Shown: piece by piece, positions 54,091 through 64,000 of the stretch
Layout: each line of letters starts with the position of its first letter
Position numbering within the stretch: position 1 is the first letter of the stretch
Assembly: GCF_002575655.3 (NCBI RefSeq)
Contig: NC_053038.3
Coordinates: 143,918,885 to 143,982,884, forward strand
Length of the DNA: 64,000 nt
Origin: Aegilops tauschii subsp. strangulata
Lineage: Eukaryota > Streptophyta > Magnoliopsida > Poales > Poaceae
Reading direction: 5' to 3'
Translations under genes and position numbers: made by a program
Notes under the pieces: generated by a model
Databases searched by the model: none
What the model saw: the letters and a program-made list of their open reading frames with translations, nothing else
What the model was told of the DNA's origin: nothing

Positions 54091-56072
54091 TCCCTCCCGA
54101 ATTTTTCTCGCAGTCCCAAACCCTAACCATATCCCCGCCGCGGCCGGACATGTCCGCCTCCGGCCGGACGAAATCCCCACCACCGCCACGTCAGCGTCCG
54201 CCGCCGCCCGTACCGCGCCGGCCCGCGGAGCCCAGGGAGGGCCCGTGCGAGCCCGCGCCCCCGCCGCCGTCTGCCTCCCGCGGTCGCCGCCGTCTCCGCC
54301 GTCCGCCCGACGCCGCCGCCGCCTCGATGCCTTTCCTCGCCGCGCCCGGCACCGGCCTCCGCCGCCGTCGCCACCAGCTCCGCCGCTCGCGACCTCGCCG
54401 CGCCTCACCGCCGCGTTCGCCGCCGTCCTCCTCCTCCTCGCCGCCAGATCCCGCGCCCCCGACCTCCTCCACTTCCCCCGACGCCGGCCGCCGTCGCCCT
54501 TCCTCCCCCGTCGCCGGCGACGAGCCCGAGCGAGCCAGCCCCGATCTAGATCTCCCGTACGTTGACTTTTCCCGAGACTCGAATATTTTCCAAGTCTTTT
54601 ATTTTTCTCAGCATGTGCACTTGTTCATCAGGGTATAACTCTCTGCATATAGTTCCGTTTCGCGAGTGTAATATATCGGATTGTTCGCCTCGTGATGCTC
54701 TACATTTTGTTCAATTGCACCATGTTCATTAGAGGCCATCTTGACGCCAAATTTCTGTTGCAAGAGTGCTACTTGCTGTTATCTGCTGGTTCTTAGCAGA
54801 ACTTGGAGATTTGTTATTTTTGTATCATTTAATCTGTGCATCTTATGGGCATGAGCTCTACATGTGTTTTGTTGTATGCCATCCTATCTTTCCAGGTGTG
54901 TATGCCATGTATTTTTGTGATCTCTGTGGTGACTAGCACAAGCATGCAAACTAGGCCCCGTAATGTTTCTGATTTCAGGGACTGATTTCTCCGAGTCTTT
55001 GTCTGCTGTTATTTTGTTGCCATGTAAACTTGATGCTACAGAGAGATCCATGCATATTTTGAAGATGTTCATTAAGGATGTTTTGTAGATATAGTTGTAA
55101 TTGATCCATTCCTGACTTTGTTTGAAATTATGAAGTAACATAGAATGACTCAATCTTGCTCTACTTGTGCTATAAAATATTTCTGGCAGATTCTCAACAT
55201 GATATGCAATTTTGCCAAGCTTGTTGTAGTTGATCCATACATGATATATACTTATTCGTGCCATGGATAGCTTCATAAACTTGCCATCTTGCTGTAGGTA
55301 TGCTTGTTTTGTCATGAATTGCTTTGTGGTGAGTGCATCAAGCTCACCTAGATGCCTTCATATTATTATTTCTGCCATGCTCTGTTTTCTACCGTCTGAA
55401 ACCTGTTAACGAAACTTGCTATGTTTACATGGTTGCCATCATATCTTCTGGTTCTTTTTGGCTTATGGTCAGTAAGGGACTTTTGTCATATGCATCTAGG
55501 AGAACACTGACATGCCTTGTTTTGCCATGTTAAGTTCCTGTAGCATGTTGATTTCGTTCTCTGAACATTGCTACCTGATGCTGTTTCAGGCATCTCCAGT
55601 AATTTTCACCAAGTCTGTGAACCTGTTATCTTTTGCACTTTTGCCATGCTTGTTTGAGCTTGATATGTTCTGGTCTAGCTGTAGCTCAGTGTTCATCTTT
55701 TGTCAAGAATCACCTGTAGATTTCTGCCATATGCGTTTTTTCTATGTTGGAGTGCTGTAGCTTTGTTACTCGTCGCATTCTAAATGCTATCATGCTGTTA
55801 ATCACAGATTCGTGTCATTCTTGTTTTGCTTGCCATTTGCAAACCGTGCATCCGTTTCCGGTGATCTTTATATCGATTTCGACCGAAATCATCCCATCTT
55901 TCCAGTGGAATGCTTGGTTTGCCAAGTTACTGCCTTGTTCATCTTTTTCCTTCCGGAGTACGCATATGCATCGCATATCATATCTCGCATATCTTACATG
56001 TTTTGCATCATGTTGCTTGTGCATTTCCCGTGATTGATTGTGGTTCCATTGCTTGTGTTCTAGTCTTGGGTA

Positions 56073-56157
56073 GATCCGGGGGACGAGTTCTTGAACGAGG
56101 AACCTGTTGAGTACGCTTACGAGGATCAAGCTTTCGACAGCTCTGAGAACCTTGCAG
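56073..56157 (+). CDS. Acidic exon-like frame in the LTR, E2 3' copy
   Basis: Reads DPGDEF, NEEPVEYAYEDQAFDSSENLA before CAG-GCAAG. It is open, with Glu to Asp, Val to Leu and Asn to Ser changes against the 5' copy. Confidence 0.35.
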
Positions 56158-57390
56158 GCAAGATGACCACCCCTCGAAATCACTTCTATATTTGCTTTGC
56201 TAGTTGTTCGCTCTATTGCCATGTTGCGCTATCTATCACTTGCTTTATCTTGTCTCCCATATTGCCATGTCATCCCCTAACCATCCTTTCCTGGCAAAAC
56301 GTTGTTTGGCTAAGTTACCGCTTTTGCTCAGCCCTTCTTATAGCGTCGCTAGTTGCAGGTGAAATTGAAGTTTGTTCCATGTCGGAACATGGATATGTTG
56401 GGATATCACAATATCTCTTATTTAATTAATGCATCTATATTTTTGGTAAAGGGTGGAAGGCTCGGCCTTATCCCTGGTGTTTTGTTCCACTCTTGCCGCC
56501 CTAGTTTCTGTCATACCGGTGTTATGTTCCTTGAGTTTGTGTTCCTTACGCGGTTGGGTGATTTATGGGACCCCCTTGACAGTTCGCCTTGAATAAAACT
56601 CCTCCAGCAAGTCCCAACTTTGGTTTTTCCATTTGCCACCTAAGCCTTTTCCCCCGGGTTTTCGCGAGCCCGAGGCTCATCTTTATTTTAAACCCCCGGA
56701 CCAGTGCTCCTTCGAGTGCTGGCCCAAACCGAGCGATGTTCGGCGCCCCCTGGGCAACCAGGGTCTATGCCAACCCGACATCTGGCTCATCCGTTGTGCC
56801 CTGAGAACGAGATATGTGCAGCTCCTATCGGGATTTGTCGGCACATTCGGGTGGCTTTGCTGGTCTTGTTTTACCATTGTCGAAATGTCTTGTAAACCGG
56901 GGTTCCGAGACTGATCGGGTCTTTCCAGGAGAAGGTTTATCCTTCGTTGACCGTGAGAGCTTATGATGGGCTAAGTTGGGACACCCCTGCAGGGTATTAT
57001 CTTTCGAAAGCCGTGCCCGCGGTTATGAGGCAGATGGGAATTTGTTAATGTCCGGTTGTAGAGAACTTGTCACTTGACCCGTTAAAATACATCAACTGTG
57101 TGTGTAGCCGTGATGGTTTCTTCTCGGCGGAGTCCGGGAAGTGAACACGGTTTGAGTTATGAATGACGTAAGTAGGAGTTCAGGATCACTTGTTCATTCC
57201 TAGATGACGACCGTTCCGTTGCTTCTCTCCTCGCTCTCATTTGCGTTTGTTAGCCACCATATATGCTTATTGCCTGCTGCAGCTCCACCTCATTAAACCT
57301 TCCTTTCCTACAAGCTTAAATAGTCTTGATCTCGCGGGTGTGAGATTGCTGAGTCCTCGTGACTCACAAATTCTACCAAAACAGTTGCAG

Positions 57391-57488
57391 GTGCCGACGA
57401 TGCCAGTGTAGATGATGGGATCGATCTCAAGTGGGACTTCGATGAGGAACGTGGTCGTTACTATGTGTCTTTTCCTGATGATCAGTAG
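57391..57488 (+). CDS. Terminal acidic exon-like frame in the LTR, E2 3' copy
   Basis: Reads [17 protein letters not shown] and [12 protein letters not shown], then TAG. One Ala to Val and one Glu to Asp difference from the 5' copy. Confidence 0.35.
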
Positions 57489-57767
57489 TGGAGACCAGTT
57501 GGGACAATCGGGGATCTAGCATTTGGGGTTGTCTTATTTTCATTTGGATCTTGACCGTAGTCGGTCTATGTGTGTATTTTGGATGATGTATGAATTATAT
57601 TTATGTATTGTGTGAAGTGGCGATTGTAAGCCAACTCTTTATCCCATTCTTGTTCATTACATGGGATTGTGTGAAGATGACCCTTCTTGCGACAAAACCA
57701 CTATGCGGTTATGCCTCTAAGTCGTGCCTCGACACGTGGGAGATATAGCCGCATCGTGGGCGTTACA

Positions 57768-58190
57768 ATTGCTGAGTCCTCGTGACTCACAGATTCTACC
57801 AAAACAGTTGCAGGTGCCGACGATGCCAGTGCAGATGATTGGATCGACCTCAAGTGGGAGTTCGATGAGGAACGTGGTCGTTACTATGTGTTTTTATCTG
57901 ATGATCAGTAGTGGAGCCCAGTTGGGACGATCGGGGATCTAGCATTTGGGGTTATCTTATTTTCATTTGGATCTTGACCGTAGTCGGTCTATGTGTGTAT
58001 TTTGGATGATGTATGAATTATATTTATGTATTGTGTGAAGTGGGGATTGTAAGCCAACTCTTTATCCCATTCTTGTTCATTACATGGGATTGTGTGAAGA
58101 TGACCCTCCTTGCGACAAAACCACAATGCGGTTATGCCTCTAAGTCGTGCCTCGACACGTGGGAGATATAGCCGCATCGTGGGCGTTACA
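57768..58190 (+). repeat. E1 5' LTR, second part, with right target duplication ATTGC
   Basis: The first five bases (ATTGC, 57768-57772) are the E2 target duplication. The following 418 bases complete the E1 LTR interrupted at 36654 and end GGGCGTTACA. The stretch corresponds to 40412-40834 of the E2 LTR. Confidence 0.9.
57814..57911 (+). CDS. Terminal acidic exon-like frame in the LTR, E1 copy
   Basis: Reads [17 protein letters not shown] and [12 protein letters not shown], then TAG. It is open with the same stop as in both E2 LTRs. Now separated from its upstream LTR part by the E2 insertion. Confidence 0.35.
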
Positions 58191-59341
58191 AGTTGGTAAT
58201 CAGAGCCATCCCCGACTTAGGAGCCCCCTGCTTGATCGAATCGCTGGCATTCTTGAGTCTAGAACAAAAATGATTTGAGTCTTAGGATTATATATATCGG
58301 AGAGTAGGATTCTTTTTACTCCTCAGTCCCTTCGTCGCTCTGGTGAGGTCTCCTGACGTAGAATTTTTGACACTTCTCTCCTCAAATTTCACTAAAAAAA
58401 TTTAGGATCACGCGGGTATCTTGGAATCGTTCCGATGGTTTTGTGACGAGAACATTGTTCTTGGTGCCTTCTGACATTTAGGGGTTGTGGCAGTGTCCCG
58501 GGGAGTTGAGCTCCGAGGTGATGTCGTCACACTTTTATCGTTGCAGTTCTGGAATACCTGAGTTTCGCTGACATCGAAATCTCTTTTATGCAGTTGTTGG
58601 TGACATCACCTCGACGCCACCCAGTACTGGGGCGGGAGTTCGGGAGTATTGCCATAACTCGTATAACGGATGTTTTTCGAAGGTTGAGGTACACGATTTC
58701 CGAAGGTTTCTTGGTTATGTGTTGACGGATGGATATAGCTGGATCTAGGGATTGCTAGTTTGGGTGATATATTTTGTGTCCCCTGTATCCCCAACACCAG
58801 ATTGCATAACCAGAAAGTTTTGGGAGTTTATAAGAATTCAAGTAGCTCTTAGGATATCTTTCCGACAGACGCATGATATGAGATTGGGGTTCGACGTCTA
58901 GTGGTCCGCCTGTACACTGTTGGTTTTACAGTGGTCTCGTAGTGTCTTAAAGAGTCCTTGAATATGCCGACTCGGGGACGCTTCGTATGTCATGTGCACA
59001 GCCTTGTACATGATGGTGCTGTACGATTGAGCCCGTGTGGGCCCCACCACGAAAACTTCGGACGAAATATCTATCATATGTTTGTTCCGGCTTATTCTGC
59101 AAGCCAATACTTTGTTTTGTTTTGAATTGTAGTATTCGAGTTGCTTCGAAGTCAGATGTTGATTCTATACCTTTTTCTAAATGGCTTCTCAACTTATGGA
59201 AGTGTGATGTTTTACTATGGAATTCATTCGTTCATCTTCGTTCGAATGTTTATTGTGAAGACTATATGTTGCAATTTCTATCCGTTGATTCTACTTATCT
59301 ATTTGTCTATCAAGATGCTAACGGATGTCACCCTCTTCAGG
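58191..59341. other. E1 leader between LTR and gag
   Basis: Begins AGTTGGTAATCAGAGCC, the primer-site-like sequence (initiator-Met type with one additional A). No coding sequence is supported before the gag ATG at 59342, which follows CTCTTCAGG. Confidence 0.65.
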
Positions 59342-62300
59342 ATGGCTCCGCCAACGCGTCAGAATCCGGATCGCAATGAAGGGAGTCAAGCGAACCCTCC
59401 GCCACCACCTCCGCCTCCGGAGGCATGGCAAGCTATCATGGCAGCCACCAACGCCAATGCTCAGATGATTCTGCAACTCTTGCAAGAACGCGCGAAAGGG
59501 CAAGGCAATCAAGGAAATCAAGGTCAAGGCAACAATCAGCCTCACTTCGCTACTCTCAACCAGTTCCTCGCAAATCAGCCCAAGTCTTTCAGCTACTGTG
59601 CCGAGGCCACGGATGCCGATGATTGGCTCATGGACATCAACAAGCATTTTGAATGTAGCAATGTCAGGCCTGAGGACTATGTCAAGTTCGCTTCTTTCCA
59701 GCTCAAGGACCAAGCTGCTGATTGGTTTCAGGAATACAAAGATTCCAGAGGAGGTCGTGTGATCCCTTGGACTGACTTCTGTCGGGCCTTCAAAGCGCAC
59801 CACATTCCACAAAGTGTTGTTGAGAGCAAGCATGAGGAGTTCCGCAATCTCAAGCAAGGCAACATGTCCGTGTATCAATACAACATCCAGTTTCAGAAAC
59901 TTGCTCGCTTCTCTAAACAAGACATTCCTGATGAAAAGAGCATGATCTATCACTTCAGAGGTGGCCTTAGAGAGGATCTGCAGTTAGCTCTCATTCTTGT
60001 TGAGCCTACTCAGTTTGATCAATTCTATAATATGGTACTGAAGCAAGAGGCTGCTCAGCTCCAGTGTGAGGCTTCTAAGAAGAGAGTCAGAGACGCAGTT
60101 CAGTCTTCTTCTTCCTCACTTGTGGCAGCTAAGCAACAGAAGTTCTGGTTGCCTCCTCCTCCTCCGTTTCGTCAGCCTTACCAGCAGAAGAACAAAGGTG
60201 GCCATGGTTCTTCCCACTCTTCCAACTCAGGCTATCAGCACAAGTCTTAGAATCAAGCTCCAAAGTCCAATGCTCCTTATCATCGTCCACTCTCAGAGGT
60301 GACTTGCAACAAGTGTCAGCAGAAAGGTCACTATGCTAACAAGTGCTTCAACCAAAGGCGTCTTTCGCCTCCTCCTCCTATCAGATCTTCCAGCAATGCA
60401 GTGGTCAAGCATAATCCAAAGTCTGCAAAGGTGAATATGATGAATGCAGCTCAAGCGGAGGAATCTACTGATGTGATAATGGGTAATCTCTCAGTTAATG
60501 ATATTCCTGCTAAAGTTCTTTTTGATACTGGTGCTTCACTTTGTTTCATGTCAAGACCGTTTTTTGCCAAGCATGAATTCACTTGGTCTTATCTGGATAA
60601 ACCTTTGGGTGTTGTTTCTCCGGGGAAGTCAATGAGAGCTAACTCGATAGTTCCGGATGTTTCCATCAAGATGGGAAACTATAAATTTCTGTCTTCTCAA
60701 GTTGTTCTTGGTGACTCGGATATTGATCTAATTCTCGGGATGGACTGGCTTTCTAAGCACAAGGCTCAACTTGATTGTGCTGCCAGGGAAATTCAATTGA
60801 CACACTCTTCGAAGGATGTTATCATTTATGCCGCTCGTGATGAAACCATTCGTTTATTTTCTCTTAATGAGAAGGTCGAATTGAATGCCATCTCTCAAAT
60901 TCCAGTCGTTTGTGAGTACCAAGATGTCTTTCTAGAAGAGCTTCCGGGTATGCCTCCTCACCGGCCAGTTGAGTTCGTTATCGATCTTGAGCCAGGAACT
61001 GAACCCGTTTGCAAGCGTCCATACAAGCTTGGACCCAACGAGCTGAAGGAATTGAAGAAACAGCTCGATGAACAAGAGCGTCTGGGTTTGATCAGACCGA
61101 GTTCATCTCCATGGGGTTGTGCTGTTCTTTTTGTCAAGAAGAAGGATGGCACGGACCGACTTTGTGTCGACTACCGTCCATTGAACAAGAAGACAATCAA
61201 GAACAAGTATCCACTTCCCAACATCAATGAGCTATTCGAGCAACTCAAAGGTGCTAAAGTATTCTCCAAGCTTGACCTTCGTATGGGTTATCATCAGATT
61301 CGCATTCGTGAAGAAGATATTCCCAAGACAACATTCAGAACAAGCTTTGGTTCTTATGAATATACTGTCGTGTCTTTCGGCCTTGTCAATGCTCCTCCAA
61401 CATTCTCTCGGATGATGAATTTCATCTTCAACCCCTATACCAATGAATTCGTCCTAGTGTATCTCGATGATATATTGGTCTTCTCCAAGAATAAGAAGGA
61501 CCATGCCAAACATTTGCGATTGGTGCTCGACAAGCTCAGAGAGTATCAATTCTATGCGAAGTTCTCCAAATATGAGTTTTGGCTTGATGAAGTTCTTTTC
61601 CTTGGTCACATCATCTCTGCCAAGGGCATCGCTGTTAACCCCGAGAAGGTGTCCGCAATTGTGAATTGGGAACCTCCTCAGAATGTCAAGCAGCTCCGCA
61701 GTTTTCCTGGTCTTGCAAGCTATTACCGAAGATTCGTTGAGAATTTCTCCAAGATTGCAAAGCCTCTTTCCAACCTCCTCCAGAAGCATGTGAAGTATGT
61801 CTGGTCTCCTGAGTGTGATGTTGCTTTCAACACTCTCAAAGAGAAACTAGTCACAGCTCCTGTCTTGACTCCTCCTGATGAATCCAAGCCATTTGAAGTT
61901 TTCTGTGATGCTTCTCTCCAATGTCTCGGTGTTGTGTTAATGCAAGAGAAGAAAGTTGTGGCCTATACCACTCGTCAGTTGAAGCCCAATGAAAAGAACT
62001 ACCCCACTCACGATCTTGAGTTGGCGGCAGTTGTCCATGCATTGATAACATGGAGACATCTCTTGTTGGGAAGACAAGTGGACATATTCACCGATCACAA
62101 GAGTCTCAAATACAGCTTCACTCAGCCCAACCTCAACCTCAGGTAGACTCGATGGGTCGAAATGATTCAAGAGTACAATCCGAGTATTGAATATACTCCA
62201 GGCAAGGCCAATGTCATTGCAGATGCTTTAAGCAGGAAGGCTTATTGCAACAGCTTAATTCTCAAGCCATTCCAACCGGATCTTTGTGAAGCTTTCCGCA

Positions 62301-63793
62301 AGCTGAATCTCCAAGTTGTTCCTCAAGGCTTTCTTGCCAACCTCATAGTCTCTCCTACTTTGGAAGATCAAATTCATCAGGCACAACTTCTTGATGCCAT
62401 GGTGAAGAAGGTGAAACGTGGTATCAACAAGGGTCTTTCCAAATACAAGTGCTATCGCATTGATGACAGAGACACTTTATTCTTCGAGGACCGGATTGTG
62501 GTTCCTAAAGGTGATCTAAGGAAAGTCATTATGAACGAAGCGCACAATTCTCTTCTTTCCATTATTCCTGGAAGTACGAAGATGTACCATGACCTCAAGC
62601 AGTCGTATTGGTGGACTCGAATGAAGCGAGAAATTGCTCAATTCGTGAATGAATGTGATGTCAGTCGAAGGGTGAAAGAAGAACACCAATGACCAGCTGG
62701 TCTCCTCCAACCTCTTTCTATCCCAGAGTGGAAGTTTGATCATATCGAAATGGACTTCGTGACTAGATTTCCAAAGTCCAAGCGCGGAAATGGTGCTATC
62801 TTCGTTGTCATCGACAAGCTTTCTAAAGTGGCTCATTTCCTTCCAATCAAAGAAACCATCACAGCAGCTCAGTTGGCAGAGCTATACACCTCCAGAATTG
62901 TCTCCTTGCACGGCATTCCACAATTAATTTCTGCAGATCGTGGAAGCATCTTCACCTCTAAGTTCTGGGACTCCTTCCAGAAGGCCATGGGCACCAACAT
63001 TCGCTTCAGCACAGCTTTCCATCCTCAAACTAGTGGCCAAGTCGAGCGAGTCAATCAAATTCTTGGGGATATGCTCAGGGCTTGTGTCATTTCCTTTGGG
63101 ATGAAATGGGAAGATTGTCTTCCATATGCTGAATTCTCCTACAACAACAGCTTCCAAGCGAGTTCGGGCAAGGCCCCATTCGAGATTCTCTATGGCAGAA
63201 AGTGTCGTACTCCTCTCAATTGGTCAGAGACTGGTGAACGCCAACTTCTTGGCAATGACTTAATCAATGAAGCTGAAGAAATGTGTAAAGTCATCCGTGG
63301 TAATCTCAAAGCCGCGCCATCGTGCCAGAAGAGTTACTATGATAGTAAGCACCGTGATGTGCCTTTCGAGATCGGAGACCATGTCTACCTCCGCGTCTCT
63401 CCAATGAAAGGCACTCGTCGCTTCGGTATCAAAGGGAAGCTTGCCCCTAGATACGTGGGTCCTTTCAAGATCATTGGCAAGAGAAGCGACCTCGCCTATA
63501 AACTTGAGCTTCCTTCCAACTTCGCAAACGTGCACGATGTGTTCCACGTGTCACAGCTCCGCAAGTGCTTCAAGACGCCTGAGCGCACCATCAACTTCGA
63601 AGAGATTGACCTCCAAGAAGATTTGTCTTATCATGAGCACCCCGTTGCTATTCTTGAAGAAACTGAGCGCAAGACTCGCAACAAGTCAATCAAATTCCTG
63701 AAAGTGAAGTGGTCGCACCATTCCGACCAAGAAGCCACCTTGGAACGCGAGGACCATCTCCGTTCTGAATATCCGGAGTTCTTTCAGTCCTAG
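59342..63793 (+). pseudogene. E1 gag-pol, single frame with three nonsense codons
   Basis: One reading frame of about 1480 codons without frameshift. Domains: Pro/Gln-rich N-terminus; Gag core; CCHC knuckle at 60305-60346; protease FDTGAS at 60521-60538; RT with [14 protein letters not shown] and YLDD near 61460; RNase H with FCDAS near 61901; integrase with Asp 62753, Asp 62936 and Glu 63044 (D-35-E spacing); and a chromodomain-like end (KFLKVKWSHHSDQEAT). Stops: TAG 60248-60250, TAG 62144-62146 and TGA 62690-62692; at each, E2 has CAG, CAG and CGA. The integrase zinc finger has lost its second His (Ile in SIIPGS) and last Cys (Ser in CDVSRR), both intact in E2. The chromodomain Trp is Leu. 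The single fused gag-pol frame is usual for this group. Confidence 0.92.
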
Positions 63794-63809
63794 ATCTCGG
63801 GACGAGATC
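63793..63809. repeat. Hairpin before the polypurine tract, E1
   Basis: GATCTCG, loop GGA, CGAGATC, immediately after the pol stop. Same as 53507-53523. Confidence 0.85.
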
Positions 63810-63817
63810 CTCTCGTA

Positions 63818-63828
63818 GTGGTGGAGTG
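63818..63828 (+). promoter_or_regulatory. Polypurine tract of E1
   Basis: GTGGTGGAGTG, one base before the 3' LTR. Confidence 0.75.
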
Positions 63829-63829
63829 T

Positions 63830-64000
63830 TGTAACACCCCGGATGTAGCTTTCCATATTTGTAACTCCAACTCTTGCCATTTTCGGCTATGTGTTATGAT
63901 ATTCCCTTTGTGGTCGGGTTTTGTCTTTCATTTTGCATTTTGTTCATGTCATGCATCTCATATCATGTCATCATGTGCATTGCATTTGCATACGTGTTCG
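63830..64000 (+). repeat. E1 3' LTR, first 171 bp
   Basis: Starts TGTAACACCCCGG. Shared variants with 33085 onward (GTCTTT in place of GTTTGT, CATCTC in place of CATTTC, TTTGCATTTTG) pair it with the E1 5' LTR and separate it from the E2 LTRs. Confidence 0.88.

Larger units (their letters stand above)
36655..57767 (+). mobile_element. Chromodomain-type Gypsy element E2, nested in the E1 5' LTR
   Basis: Complete element of 21.1 kb: LTR 36655-40834, internal region, LTR 53544-57767. The internal region carries a broken gag-pol and a 7.06-kb non-autonomous insertion, so E2 itself is about 14.1 kb. The ATTGT/ATTGC duplication shows a single insertion into a relative of the same family. Confidence 0.9.
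53544..57767 (+). repeat. E2 3' LTR, 4224 bp
   Basis: Starts TGTAACACCCCGG and ends GGGCGTTACA. It carries the same TATA (54078-54090), GC-rich block (54086-54638) and acidic exon-like frames (56073-56157 and 57391-57488, both open) as the 5' LTR. It differs from it by scattered substitutions and small indels, for example an insertion near 54915-54985 that matches the E1 LTR. Confidence 0.92.
33085..64000 (+). mobile_element. Chromodomain-type Gypsy element E1 with very long LTRs, nested host of E2
   Basis: E1 consists of a 5' LTR (33085-36654 plus 57773-58190), an internal region with one gag-pol frame (59342-63793) and the start of the 3' LTR (63830 to beyond 64000). E2 (36655-57767) was inserted into the 5' LTR. 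The first LTR base reads C where other copies have T (CGTAAC against TGTAAC). The first ~150 bases of this LTR resemble the 3' LTR at 63830 more than the E2 LTRs, as expected for a pair. The chromodomain-like Gag-Pol end places it in the Tekay/Del group. The LTR end resembles, from memory, Triticeae Sukkula. Confidence 0.85.

Noticed and set aside
57768..58190. Tandem duplication of the last 423 bp of an LTR
   Set aside because: It is the displaced tail of the E1 5' LTR, separated from 33085-36654 by E2.
33085..64000. LTR-internal-LTR-internal-LTR array made by unequal recombination
   Set aside because: The ATTGT/ATTGC duplication, the exact fit of the two E1 LTR parts and the diagnostic variants linking 33085 with 63830 favour a nested insertion.

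Overview
The window is repeat-dense plant nuclear DNA and contains no recognisable host gene, tRNA, rRNA or CRISPR array. The repeat types point to the Triticeae (wheat, Aegilops, barley). They include a solo LTR with the Angela/BARE-like start, a 1.6-kb LTR beginning TGATATGTCTCC, CACTA elements with CACTAC termini, and Gypsy elements with very long (about 4.2 kb) LTRs. Family names here rest on remembered terminal motifs and need a TREP search. Almost every base belongs to a transposable element, and most elements are nested in others.

Layout. (1) 1-12314: a Gypsy element of the Tat type on the minus strand. Its 5' LTR (11086-12314), primer site, gag, protease, RT, two RNase H modules and integrase run leftwards. 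An intron-containing antisense ORF on the plus strand (1 to about 4000) lies where the 3' part of the element should be. A copia-like solo LTR (1765-3192, duplication GTTCG) sits inside one of its exons; the Tat 3' LTR is off the left edge. (2) 12315-22083: an unclassified LTR element ('N1') with a gag-like ORF. A Sabrina-like non-autonomous Gypsy element (12786-19339, duplication AGCAT) has split that ORF. (3) 22084-25186: a CACTA element carrying an exonuclease-like gene, an inverted Gypsy fragment, and the left end of a second CACTA element. (4) About 25188-31558: a tandem duplication of the preceding ~6.37 kb, from inside the Sabrina-like 3' LTR to the second CACTA. (5) 31559-33084: further subterminal sequence of the second CACTA. 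(6) 33085-64000: a chromodomain-type Gypsy element (E1). Its 5' LTR was hit by a second element of the same family (E2, 36655-57767, duplication ATTGT/ATTGC). The gag gene of E2 was in turn hit by a 7.06-kb non-autonomous element (42330-49392, duplication CTATG) with nearly identical LTRs.

How the parts work together. None of the gag-pol genes is intact. E1 is broken only by nonsense codons, which look like C-to-T changes at CG or CAG sites, the pattern expected of methylated, silenced elements. E2 has in addition a 2-bp frame change and the insertion. The Tat element has several frame breaks. The two non-autonomous elements have no pol and would have depended on proteins supplied in trans.

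The least expected content is: a possible split coding sequence inside the 4.2-kb LTRs, with short acidic reading frames conserved between copies; multiplied polypurine-tract-like motifs in both non-autonomous elements; a duplicated intron in the Tat antisense gene; and a CACTA-borne exonuclease whose acidic active-site positions appear to have been lost before the tandem duplication.
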